From Pectinophora gossypiella (lineage: Eukaryota > Arthropoda > Insecta > Lepidoptera > Gelechiidae), in assembly GCF_024362695.1 (NCBI RefSeq), contig NC_065424.1, positions 2,268,786-2,332,785 of the forward strand: a stretch of DNA of 64,000 bases, in the 5' to 3' direction. Positions within the stretch are counted from its first letter, which is position 1; each line of letters opens with the position of its first letter. Under the pieces are notes generated by a model that was not told the origin of the DNA, ran no database searches, and was given only the letters and a program-made list of their open reading frames with translations. This document shows, one piece after another, positions 1-11,352 of the stretch. A program made the translations under genes and the position numbers.

Positions 1-1330
1 TTTAGAGATTTCTCTACCATTATGTATTTTAAAAAAATATGTCAATTCCGCTCGCGACAGTCAAAGAAACAAGACTAATCGTTTTCCATTCCAAAAACCG
101 TTTCCATTTTGACTTATACCCGGGTTAATTAGTGTTAAACATGACTATTTTTTTTACTTAAGCAAGCCGTGAGTTTTAAAAATGGTCTAAAAATATTGCG
201 TACCATGTTTTGAGTGGTATAAATCAGTTTTTTGACGCGATTCCGTTCCGTTACACGGTACGATTTCTTTAACTGTTTGACAGGCAGGATCTAAAGTATC
301 GAATGTCGTTATAAATACGCGTTTTAGTTTTTTCTTCCATCCGTAGTTTGGTACGTAGTAAGTATTGTTTTTTTTTATAGTTCGGTTCTATATTTTTGCT
401 GTTTATTGAAGGTGTGTTTTTGAATGCTTTATATAGGTATACATATTTATGATAAAGGTACGATAGTATCAAAAAGGAAAGTTACCTAGTAAAATATGAA
501 AATGTAATCACAATACATTTTCTATTTTGCATCTAATTTACGGTTAAATAGCATTCCTTGTCTTGTCATATTTTATATAATCGTAGGTATTTTATATAAT
601 CATATCATATCTTCTCGTCTATATCCATAGTTTAAAAGGACCGATTTCGAACATTATATTGCCTACAACATTGCACCTAAAAGTGTATGTAATAAGATCT
701 ATCTGAAAATTCGCGTCTTCCATAAGTAAATCAATAAGAAATATTTGTCACCATTTCGTCGGATTAGCTGTCGAAGCGGGAAATATTTGAACATCTTGAA
801 TGGAGTCCCTCAAATGGTAACACTAAACCTATTGTGTGACATCCTTTGATCTGGGCGTGATAATTCGCGAAGCTCCCGATTGCAGGGGCGTTGTCAGGGT
901 TGCAAACGTTAAAAATAATCTAAATTAATATTATAAATTGTTTTTTTTATTAAGTGTTACTTGTGTCAGTATCGGAAACTCTTAAACTAATTTAGAAGAT
1001 AATTTGGTTTCTAAAGTTGTGGCAAATATTGTGGATACATATCTACTTAATTCCTATAACAAAGTAGATGTAACAACCCGCATATCACGCGAAATGCGAT
1101 AGATGAGCCATAGCATTGGTTCACTTATGCGGTTGGCGTGTGACGGCTGCTGTTATATTATAATGGTTAAGTTATCTTGACCATCAAACCAAGATTCGAT
1201 TCCTGAATTATGGAAACAAAAAATCCAATTTGACTCAGGCAGATCTGAGTGTCTCTTTAGCAACCTATAACTTCTAACAACCAATGGAGCAAATCACTAG
1301 TGGAACACGTCTCTAGCGACCCGTAAGAGT
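1..1330. other. AT-rich intergenic DNA, no gene seen
   Basis: Only short chance frames on either strand. No repeat family shared with the rest of the window was recognised. Confidence 0.4.
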
Positions 1331-1616
1331 CCTCTTCTATCGTGTGGGTTGTGAGGACCTTAACCCTGGGTAATTTAGTGAGAGTTAATATTGATCTGCC
1401 AAAGGTTCCTGACAGGCGCATGTAAAGACTACGTAGGTACTTACATAAGTAAGTAGTAACCGGGACCAAACGGACCATCATACATCAGGTGATCCGCCTG
1501 TGATGTCCTCTCCACACTAGGGATTACAAAGTGATTTTTATGATATATCCTCACTGGGAATCCAGAACCTCCGGATCGTAAGCCCAACGCTCAACCACTG
1601 GGCCACGGAGGGCGTT
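1331..1616 (-). mobile_element. tRNA-derived SINE, family A
   Basis: Reverse copy: tail side with ATCGTGTGGGTTGTGAGG, then the ACAAAGTGATTTT and GATATATCC body, then a decayed tRNA-like head (TCAACCACTGGGCC) at the high-coordinate end. More than a dozen copies of this family lie in the window. Confidence 0.75.
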
Positions 1617-2019
1617 AGAACCCCTAGTGGAGTATCGACAGCCCTAATATCGGTCCCGGGATTTTATTAAATAGCTCTTTTCACGGCAATTGTGTGCATA
1701 CAATACCGGGATTACACGGGATTATGTCCCGTTTGGAGAGCCCTTGAATGTTTAGCAAACTTTAATTCAGTCCCGAAAAGGTACGGGATATGAAGTGGGT
1801 GTGCACCTTTATAAAAAACATTGAAGTGGGTGAAGTGGATAGTGAACTTTATGTGTAGGGGAGTCAAGAGTGCTTTATTGAATGAAATTAAAATATATTG
1901 ATCGTAAACGTGATTAATTATTTATTTATTGTTTTGGGCACTCGCAAACTTCGTGTTGTTTGAAAAAGGTCGGTTGGATGATCTAAACTAGCGGCATGTA
2001 TATAAATAAAGTACTCGTA

Positions 2020-2175
2020 GGTAGGTACGGTCACGAGCATTAATATGTATACACTTTGGTACCATGTCACATTAACTTTTTTGACAAATTGAACTGTAAG
2101 TCCCACTATATGTCAAATATGTTAGTGCGACAGAGTCCTAAAGGGGGTACATTATATTGCTCATGACTGTACCTA
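2020..2175 (-). mobile_element. Short MITE, family G
   Basis: About 155 bases with terminal inverted repeats of the form GGTACRGTCAYGAGCA; close copies at 3363-3511 and 34251-34403 in the opposite orientation. Confidence 0.7.
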
Positions 2176-3019
2176 CTGTTGCTGGCAACACAAGTTAAAA
2201 AAATATACAATTTAGAATATTTTTATATGACAATATCGAACAGAATTGAATGGCCGACGTCTCCCGCAAAAGTGTAATGTTTATAATAATTTAAATCAAT
2301 AAATAAATAGTGACAAGGACCAAAATTTTATTAGTTTATTATTTTACTTGGCAAATTTTGCGCCAAACTTACTTGTATCCCATTGTCCACGGTTTCCCGA
2401 GATACAGGCTCCGTCTAGTTTAGGAACTTCTGTTCATTTTGTTAAACTTATAAAGTGCCCCTAACATATGCCTGATGAGGACCGATCACATTGGATCGCC
2501 ATTGGATGGTCATCGACTCGCAAAGAAGAGAAGAATATATGCCTTCTTTCTTTTTGTATTATTTCTGATAATAAACACATTTTTGATTGTTTTTTATTTT
2601 AATGACATAAATGTTACATGCATGAGAGTTGCCATTAAATTGAATAAAATAAAATTGAATTACAAAAATTAATCAAAATGTATGTGTTGAGGTGTGCTAT
2701 GGTCGTCAACATTCATTTAAGAGGCGTAGCATTCTCCATGTTACTTTTTTAGGGAAAATAGGGCAGTGGTTTCCCTATTCCCTTCCGCCCCTATACAAAT
2801 GCTATTAGTAGCATAGAGTAACTAGTACTTAGTTAAAACTATAGAGTTGACTCACCGGTCCGAAGCATCAGGGTTAGTGTCTCCTCGTGCTCGTTTCGCC
2901 TGTAACAACAATAAATATATAATAATAAAATACATTAATTTAATGTAAATATTTAAAAGATGCACAACAAATAAAGCGACGTTTTATACCTCTAGGCCAC
3001 TAGCAAGTATTTATACAAT
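2176..3019. other. Intergenic, no gene seen
   Basis: AT-rich. The 65-codon frame at 2475-2672 has no recognisable similarity. Confidence 0.4.
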
Positions 3020-3317
3020 GGTGCTAATTCCTGTAAATACCATCTAATTTTATTTTAAGTTATATCTGTCATTTTCTTATCCGCCGAAAAGGAAAGGGAC
3101 GGGTAATCGACAAGCATAAAATTTATGGAACACACGTCAATTTTAAGCACAAATCTAAAACAACCGTCTAAAAATTCGCCCGGGTTATTCATTCATTTAA
3201 TCATTCTTCCTAAAATTAAGAGCTGTCAATCATCCGTCCCTTTCCTTTTCGGCGGATAAGAAAATGACAGGTATAACTTAAAGTAAAATTAAGAGATGTC
3301 TCCAGGAATCGGGGCCA
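3020..3317. mobile_element. MITE, family F
   Basis: About 300 bases with long inverted termini: AATTCCTG at one end, CAGGAATCGGGGCC at the other, each followed inward by TAACTTAAAGT/ACTTTAAGTTA-type sequence and the block TTATCCGCCGAAAAGG. Other copies: 42074-42447 and 61873-62211; fragment at 43351-43430. Confidence 0.75.
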
Positions 3318-3362
3318 TTATAGTGTTATGAATGCTAATAAATATTGTGTTTATGTTAGGCA

Positions 3363-3511
3363 TGTACAGTCATGAGCAATATAATGTACCCACTTTAGGA
3401 CTCTGTCGCACTAACATATTAGACATTTAGCAAGACTTACAGTTCAATTTGTCAAAAAAGTTAATGTGACATGGTACCAAAGTGTATACACATTAATGCT
3501 CGTGACCGTAT
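3363..3511 (+). mobile_element. Short MITE, family G
   Basis: Nearly identical to 34251-34403; begins GTACAGTCATGAGCAATA and ends CTCGTGACCGTA. Confidence 0.75.
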
Positions 3512-3670
3512 ATTGCCAGTACTCCATCCTCTATCTATTACACTACTAAAACACATGCTAGATATAATAATACTACATATACACTACAAGCAAAATTATT
3601 GATGTGCTCAATTGGAAACTCATTATTACGAGTACTTACCTAAAACGCCAACTATTAATTGTATAATTTA

Positions 3671-3842
3671 CATAGGTTTATAGCCCATAAACGTCCCATT
3701 GCTGGGCCTCTCAATTAACCGGAGGGGATATAGAGCATTCTCCACTACGCTGCTTTAGTGGGTTGTTGGAGGTGATGGCTAGTGCCCGGGACCAACGCGC
3801 CTTTCGAAGCCCGGAATCTTCTTACCTTTTCGTACAATCAGA
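3671..3842 (-). mobile_element. SINE-type fragment, family D
   Basis: Reverse copy with CCCATTGCTGGGCCTCTC and AACCGGAGGGGATA; relatives at 19772-19856, 31008-31100, 39970-40060, 49313-49400 and 59035-59110. The last 65 bases resemble the body shared by families A and C (GGGACCAACG, then CTTTCGAAGC). Confidence 0.6.
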
Positions 3843-3934
3843 CACTGAATTAGAGTGAGAGATCAATTATTTATTTTAATGTAAGTAATTGATTTCGATA
3901 AGACATACACTAGAAGCTTACAGAAATTTAAGAA

Positions 3935-4235
3935 CCACGTAGGAAAGAAGAATGCGAAGGAACATCTCACGCAGCTTGGTGAGAGCCCTCTACATTGCAG
4001 CCTTAATAACCGCATGACCACTTTGGGGCTAAAGGACTTTAAGTTGCGCAGATTCTGACGCAAGGAAACTGAAACCTCCCTTCACATACTAGGGGGTATG
4101 AGCTCCTGATGGGCAAGAGTTGTGTCATCTTTGGGGGATACGTAATGACTGAGGCGCTCAAATATCTAATACGTATAAGTCAGCGATCACAATAGATCTT
4201 ACAGCTCGCAGTGATAAAGTGCATGAAAAACCAGC
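3935..4235 (+). pseudogene. LINE reverse-transcriptase C-terminal remnant
   Basis: In shifting frames this reads NNRMTTLGLKDFKLRRF, then KETETSLHILGG, then YELLMGKSCVIFGGY and LKYLIRISQRSQ before a stop. This looks like the conserved tail of non-LTR elements (a Cys/His-type E-T-x2-HIL block and a terminal helix). At least two frameshifts or stops interrupt it. The element clade is uncertain. Confidence 0.5.
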
Positions 4236-4687
4236 CAGCCAGCTTTAAAAAAAAGAAAACCCTGTATAGCAGGCGTTCGTTTGTGAATGTACTTATATAT
4301 GGATGGATGTAACATTCAAACTCCTATGAAAGCGATTACTAGCCGCATCGCGCATTGAGCGACATATTTTTTCAAACATCTGTGTCCTTCTTAGAAACTC
4401 ATTGTGTGTGGAGAATGGTCTTGCATTGTTGAACACACTCATTTGGGTAAACCATCTGATGAATCATTGGGAACCTTTTATTGCTTTTTAATTGATCTGT
4501 AGTTTTCACCTGTGGTCAAATTCAGTTCTTATTCAACGCCGAACTTGTCAAAAAAAAATAGGAATAGAATAGTATTATTTAAGTACTTGATTCGAATTGA
4601 AGTAAGAAAGATTTGAAACAGAAAATTTATTGGAGATTCAATTTCTGTAGTTCTAAATGTATAATCAAAATTGTTTATTTTCGATGT

Positions 4688-4955
4688 TGCTTCTATGCTG
4701 TTCTGGGAGCAAATAAAAAACATAGAAAACGTTCAGCTGCTTGTCTTCCCGGGCATGTCGTAAAAACCGACAGAGGGATTGTGTCATCTAACATGATGGA
4801 CTAATGTTATGGGCGATAGGCTGATCCCTTATCACCATAAGGTTCATCACATCCAGCTTACGACATCGTATCAACAGTGGCTGCATTTTGTCCTTGATTA
4901 CTTGTGGCTCTGCCCACCCCATTAGGGATTACGGGCGTGAGTTTATGTATGTATG
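4688..4955 (+). mobile_element. Complete non-autonomous retroelement, family I
   Basis: 268 bases between the 13-base direct repeats TTATTTTCGATGT (4675-4687 and 4956-4968). It contains GGGCGATAGGCTGATCCC, GGCTCTGCCCACCCCATTAG and the 3' end GGGCGTGAGTTTATGTATG. No tRNA-like promoter is evident. The TATG-type tail and TSD indicate LINE-mediated insertion. Truncated copies lie at 28494-28572 and 55204-55311. Confidence 0.8.
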
Positions 4956-5003
4956 TTATTTTCGATGTAGGGTCATAACAGATATATTTATAGTCAAGAT
5001 TAT

Positions 5004-5070
5004 CATCTCCCTGGCGTTATCCCGTTTTTACAAGGTCCGTTTACTTAACCTGAAGATTTGTCAGGTTCGG
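5004..5070 (-). repeat. SINE family B tail fragment
   Basis: Contains GGTCCGTTTACTTAACCTGA, a reverse copy of the 3' part of the SINE at 57818-58166. Confidence 0.55.
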
Positions 5071-5301
5071 GTTTATTTTATTATTTTAGTTCCCTTATCC
5101 TACAAACACTACAACGTCGCTAGAATACCTACACGGCTGAGGTGGTAAAACGATGCAAAAACTCACAATTTAGTTTTGATAAAGTGACTTCGGTGATTAT
5201 AATATGCTATTTAGTCGTTACACTGTGCTTGGACAAGCATAGAAAGTACAATACCTATCGAAGCTAAATAAAGGCTTATTATTTTAATCATTATACATAC
5301 A

Positions 5302-5552
5302 AGATGTTAGTGAGACCGTACCGAATACTCAGGGTTATGATTCGGCTAATAATTCTCAGTTAATATCAAGTGGAATTTTCTTGTTAATTATTTGTAGTTC
5401 TATACTTTTACGACGGAAAATTACACTTGATATCAACCTAAGTTGAGTTGAGTTGTTGTGTTGTTGTTGAGTTGTTGGTTGTTGAGTTGATGATTCTAAA
5501 ATCATGATCTGAATCATGCCTCAAAGGTTTCGTTACAGTGTCACTAACATCC
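5302..5552. mobile_element. MITE, family N, with expanded GTT/GAGTT tract
   Basis: Inverted termini match GTTAGTGACACCGTAACGAA as in 55393-55616; the internal TCAAGTGGAATTTTC and its complement form the arms. Within the right arm about 50 bases (5440-5490) are an impure GTTGAGTTGTTG repeat absent from other copies. Confidence 0.7.
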
Positions 5553-5875
5553 TGTATACCTTTGCACAATAAGTAGTTCCAAAGGTAGATCGTAGGTCTA
5601 GAGTAGAGTGGGCGTAATCGTTAAGTGAGTGACTCACAGCTCACAGGCTTTGTGTAAACATTCTGTTATCAATAAACAAGAGATTTTATGCGATTTCTAA
5701 CGATACCGCGCAAAATGCACATCGCTATAACTCTTATTGACAGTTAAAGTTTGAACTTGGAACAGTCTTTTCAATAAACGAATAAATTATTTGTCAATGG
5801 AATCCTACCAAAAACATTTTCATGAAAAATTTTGCCCAGGCGAGATCATATCGATCGCAATATCAAAAAGTTATC

Positions 5876-5930
5876 AGGGGAGTTGAAAAGGCCACATTAA
5901 AGCAAATCATCTTAAGAAGCAATATTGACC
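5876..5930. repeat. Foldback MITE family E fragment
   Basis: Contains AGGCCACATTAAAGCAAATC followed by GAAGCAATATTG, one arm of the family E hairpin. Confidence 0.55.
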
Positions 5931-6174
5931 TTTCGTTTTGATATTGACGGTGTAATTTGACGTTAACGCTTATAAAAGTAAGTAGAGCCAACTTTCTAAC
6001 TCTACACGCCCTAACTACACAAGCCAATTCTACATTGTGTTTTTACAAATGGACACTATCTGACATATCGAGAAATCGGCCGTCAGGAAACTAGCTGATC
6101 TAAACATTATTACTGATAAATATTATGATATTATCATTTATAACAGTGCATCTTTATAATAGACTAGAGGAGAG

Positions 6175-6420
6175 CCTAATATAGTCAAAGGAGATATTTT
6201 TTACGAAACGTCGAAACGATACATTTCTATGCAGTGTGTGTGAAAATATACACATATGATGTCATTAATGGTCAAACGTCGTACTTTTTGAAATTCGTAA
6301 ATCAGTCAAAAAGAGAAATGAGATTGAATTTTCATCGTCTTCGACTGGCTACTTCTAAGATTAATATTTTATAATTCTTTGACCCAGTCTAGACTATTGT
6401 GTGTACATGGTGCTAGTGAC
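6175..6420. mobile_element. Interspersed element, family L
   Basis: Shares TACGAAACGTC, AAACGTCGTACT, AAATGAGATTGA and TTTATAATT blocks with 31640-31885 and 57055-57295; reverse copies at 27755-27832 and 28055-28286. About 240 bases, no coding potential. Confidence 0.6.
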
Positions 6421-7330
6421 ACCGTATATGAATACTCAGGGTTATGATTCGTCTTAGACTTCTAATATTAATATTTTATAATTTACCTTTGTCCCAGTGT
6501 AGACTATTGTGTGCTTGTGTGTTTGTAAAAATTGAATGGTTACATCGATTTTTAGCGATGTCTAACGATTGCTGTGAAAATAACCAGCAATCGATAACTA
6601 TCGTTGTTTCATTTTTATTTGTTTAGGTTGGCAAGTTGTTTAGCGCTATTGGCACTTATCTTGTATATTTATCTTGTAAATTCGATCCCACCCGATCTAA
6701 TGACTTCTTTGTCTATTTATATAATTGTAGGGATTATTTTCAAACTGCGTTTTATAGTTTTACTACGATGAGTATTGTAAGATGATAATTATTCGATTTT
6801 GCTTTTTAGTTGCAATCGAAAACATTTTACCGATAATTATTTTTACTTGTAAAGAGATCTCAGTTTAAAATACGGTAACAAAAGTAAGCTTTTTTTTTAA
6901 ATGTTTATTTTTGTTAGTAAGTAGTTACTAGTTACATGACATAATAAAAATGTCAGAGTGTCTGACTTAATTTAATGCTGTATTCAAATCACGAATGTCG
7001 TCAAGTCTAGCGGGGTTATGTGTCTCGCGCTTCGCGTCTCAATTTCTGAATGGCGATAAATTTTATATGTCCACCGATTTGAGAATCGACCCCGACGGAA
7101 TCGTGATTATGTACAGATTTTACGCTTGTTACATTTGATTAGGTTGGCTGCTCGTAATTTATGTTTTCCTAGTAGATACGTTTAAATATGTGGATTAAAA
7201 AAAGTATATAACGAATATTCCCTTTATGTTTTTTTTAAAATTGTTTTACATGTTAGAATTTCAAGAAAAAATTAATGTGTTAAAAAATGGTAATCTAACC
7301 ACGGTCGTAAGTAGATACCTACCTAGAATA
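6421..7330. other. Intergenic; short family N fragment at its start
   Basis: About 6408-6470 repeats one end of family N (GCTAGTGACACCGTAT). The remainder shows nothing recognisable. Confidence 0.4.

Positions 7331-7366
<36 letters not shown>
7331..7366 (+). repeat. (GT)n microsatellite
   Basis: An uninterrupted run of about 18 GT units, expected to vary in length between individuals. Confidence 0.95.
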
Positions 7367-7368
<2 letters not shown>

Positions 7369-10300
7369 TAATCATGCGCCTAGAGTAGGTATATTTAACA
7401 GTATAAAAATATCAATTCAAAATACCTATTAATTAGACTTTAAAGAATTTCTTATTAGTAAAGGGGGCTTAGATACTATCAACTTTTAGCGCGATCGTGT
7501 AGATATCTATATAGATTATACACATAGCTGCTTAGCTTATAATATCATTAAAGCGTTTGAGCAATCTGACAGTGGGCGTTCAGCTCAAAAATAATTACAA
7601 ATCCCCGGTACTACGATACATATTTTATGAGACTACTCCGATCAAACTCTTCTATCTCGAAACAAGCCTACCAAAATGCCAGAACGTTATATTGTAACGG
7701 TCACCAATCCCAAGAGATTCCAGATAAAACACACGTATAAATAATAAGACTCCTAAACGTCCAAGATATAAAGATTAAGGCAACAACATTAATAAAATCG
7801 ACTCAAATTTATTTAACGGCTCGAAAATGGCGCCTCCTCGTCTGATTGATATACGGACTTGGGGTAAAGATCTCTATGTTATTAGGTGCTTGTTAATCGG
7901 TTGTTAATTAGGGAGCATTTTAATAATGCGTGTTTCGAGTTAATTATCAGTAAGTAGTGTCATTATTGGAAGATCTATTTAAAAAAAAAGTGTCATTGTT
8001 TCGTCGTAACGTAAGTGTTCTGAACCTTCAGAAAGTCATGTACTCCTGGTATTTTTCATACAACCACTTGTTAATAATGTTGCCTTGTCAACAACCTCGA
8101 TAACTATTGTAAAGTTCATATAGTACCAGGGTAGCAGAATTTGTTTGGAAGTTCCCCAAAAAATATTTAAGTATTTTTCTCATACTATAGATTCCGACAG
8201 GAGTTTGGAATGGGCAGCTGGGCAGAATTTGAAGTCTCCTGAAGTCAACTCGCTGCTGTTTGTGTTCCCTTTTATGTATCCTATAAAGTCTATCACGTTA
8301 GATGACAGTTAGGACTAGTCGATGCTATGCCATCCTTTGTATTGGAACTTCGTATGATTTATTTACTTACTACTTACATTACTGTACCTATTAATAGATA
8401 TCAACCGATTAGTTAAAGTGTACCCAAAATAATAATAAGTACCTACATTCCATACGATCTACCTCCTAGCATCCTAGAACACCAATTACAGGGGGATCCG
8501 ACATTACCAGGAAAGCATAAGCTTTGCAGCGCACATGAGAAAGAGCGTAAATCACAAGGCGCATTCCATTCGAGGTGTGAGGCCGGCCGATCTCGCGATA
8601 GCGCGCTTAATTTATACGTTTTACGCGGCGACAACGCGCTTGCGCGGTTTGGGATCGTTTGTAACACAGGCTGTTTTAATTCACGTCCATTCTTTTATGT
8701 TATGGTTAAGTATATTAGACCCTCTGAGCTCTTGGTTCTTTCTCTATTTAGTTATTCATCGACCTGCAAGTCCTGAAGGACGATCAGTTATTTTCGTTTT
8801 AGAATTTGTCTTTGTGTTGTTTGTTCGTATGACAGTGGTTGTCTGTTGCATAACATACCTGGTCTAGTTGTTGTGCATTCAATTGTTCAAAAAAATAAAA
8901 ATCCTTTTTAGCTAATGTACCTAGTCACCTATTTGTTTTTTCAAAGCCTCTATAAGTTTCTTTTATCATCAATGTGTTAGCAACTGCGCATTGTTTATGA
9001 CTACAAGTTTTAATGTGACAACTTGACAAGTAATAAAGTGAAATTAGAACAGCCTGTATCCCCTAAACACGCAACGAGACAAAACGTTCCTTTTATTTAT
9101 CTGTAATTCGTTTATTGTTTTATCTCACTTTATATTTATGGCCAGGGACTCCTGCCTCGCCCCGTCCTGCTCCTTTACGAAATAAATTTTCAAATTTATC
9201 GTCAGCCATATTTATGGTCCCCCGGTTATCGTTGATAATACCAAAGATACTCCCATATTGGTGTGATATTAATTCGATTGGTAGTTTTTTTGAGTCATCG
9301 CGTGAAATGTCAATTTTAATAGTGATTTATTTTAATGGCGCTACACATTTTTTATTGTTTTACTTTAACATGTTTGTAATTTGTCTCATGCGATGCAGTT
9401 TTGTTTTGTACGTGTGTTTTGTTTTTAAATCACGATAACTTCGAATAAATGTGAGAAACACCTTTACAATGTTTTAAATTCCTTTTGTCACTTCTTTGAA
9501 ATGTCACTTAGGTCTTTTTAGCTGACACTTGCAACGCGAATTACCAGGGCGACATGAAACATGAGGAGTATAGCTCTGATAAAGTGCACTGTCGCCTGAA
9601 GAACACGACTATATCTATCCTTATCTAGCGCGAATGAACTGTATATCTTTATCCTCATTTCAGTTTTCAGATAACAAACGATTGTAATCACTTATTTGCC
9701 TTCGAAAAAGGCGGGAATAATAAGTATGTTTTCGTTGGCAGATTGGCATTGACTTTTGAGTTAAGACTTAAGACCTATAGCAGTTGTAAGGGCTTACAAT
9801 TTAAGGTGTATCAACAGAGACATCTTGGTCGATAAATCGCATCGTGTTAGCTATCAAGTTGAACAAATTCGTTTTATTGCTGTTAGCCCTGGGTGGCTTC
9901 ATGTTTTCCATACCTTTACTTTCTTTTTTAAACGCTTGTTGTTGTTTTGTAATAGTGCCTATTACTGTTGATATTTATTTTATCATTGTAAGCGAAACTG
10001 TAAGTTAGTGACAGCCATTTTATTATAAGTAGTTATTTAACGTTAGAGTTTTATTTAATACCTGAAAATGGACATAAGATTGATAATATACTATAAAATA
10101 TACTATACACCCTCCTCTGCCTACCCCTTCGGGGATACAGGCGTAATGTTATACTAATGTAGTAGACGAGATTAATGAGCATTGTATCAGTATGTTTAAA
10201 TACCTTCTTTTTTCATTTAAAAAGGCAATTTCACTAATCAACACGTTTATCTATCCAGACACATCAAACTTTGCACTTCTAAATTGACACAATCACGAGA

Positions 10301-11205
10301 TTGTTCACACAACCTTTTTTATCTACGCACATTGTTCCCGCTCGCACTAATTATTATTTAATCTGTGGCCGCATTCCAAATTTGAACGATGGACGTTCCT
10401 CGCCTGAAAACGAACTCTTCACGATTATGATAGCTTGGTATCAGGTGGCTAACGACGCTCTGTCCCGTAGGTACGCCATGACACCAACTCAATGTATTAC
10501 GACTTTTTAATGGCCCCTAAAGATTAACGTATGAATGGGTAACCCGAGCCCGAGCTCCGTTCAGCATGGAAAACATAAACAGTTTGTCCGTACGTATGTT
10601 TGTGTGTTCGAACGATAAAATTTGGTGTTAGTTACGATGGACACCTCGAGTAATTGGTATGGTCTGCGATTGATGTGGCGAAATTACTTTGAGTAAGCAT
10701 TCTGCAGACAGCTGTTTTATTTGGTATTATGTAACGATCCTAACACGGGTGTATTTTAATAGTTATCTCAGTTACTTATGGTTTAAATTAAATTAAAGCG
10801 TTCAACACTTTAAGACTTTTTTGAAGTCGTACGCATTGAATATGAACAATATTTTGTTTAATTTTGTATGGAACTGTGCATCTACCAATATATTGATCGA
10901 TGTTTAGGTATTATCAAAAATACTATAAAAGTAAATACTACATTAGCCAAAAACAGAATGCTAATAAAAAGGATACTTTTGGTGAATAATTCTATTTTCC
11001 TATTATGGGCCGTCAGCATTGCGAACGTCATTGTGATTCATAATATGAAAATTTCTCATTTTGAAAGTTTGCTAAGGAGATGTCAAGTAAATGTTTAGTA
11101 GCAGAATTGGTTTTAATTTTTAATTAAATGATTCAATGTGGCCTCTTTTGACAACCTGACCTTTATTTTATTTATTAATCCTATATATTATTAAACAGAA
11201 CGACT
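7367..11205. other. Intergenic, with a GC-rich patch at 8530-8660
   Basis: No gene recognised. 8530-8660 is rich in CpG (GCGATAGCGCGCTT, GACAACGCGCTTGCGCGG) in an otherwise AT-rich setting and may be regulatory. Frames at 8535-8867, 9115-9438 and 10301-10510 show no family resemblance or splice logic. A degraded element tail (CTACCCCTTCGGGGATACAG) lies near 10118. Confidence 0.4.
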
Positions 11206-11352
11206 AGGGGGATTAAAATGGCCACATCTAAGAAAGCAATGTTGCAATTTGACATTTGCGCATATAAAAGTAAGTGCGCAATGCAAACAAATGTCAAATA
11301 GCAATATTGCTCTCTTAGTTGAATTGCTTCGATGTGGCCATTTTACTCCCCA
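11206..11352. mobile_element. Foldback MITE, family E
   Basis: About 147-base palindromic element with arms AAAATGGCCACATC and GATGTGGCCATTTT and a core with ACATTTGCGCATATAAAAGT and TTGACATTTG-type repeats. Other copies: 32609-32912, 37217-37425 and 49910-50056. Confidence 0.8.

Noticed and set aside
8535..8867. 110-codon plus frame
   Set aside because: Composition follows a CpG-rich patch and then low-complexity hydrophobic codons; no recognisable domain, start context or splice logic.
9115..9438. 107-codon plus frame
   Set aside because: Hydrophobic T-rich translation typical of AT-rich chance frames.
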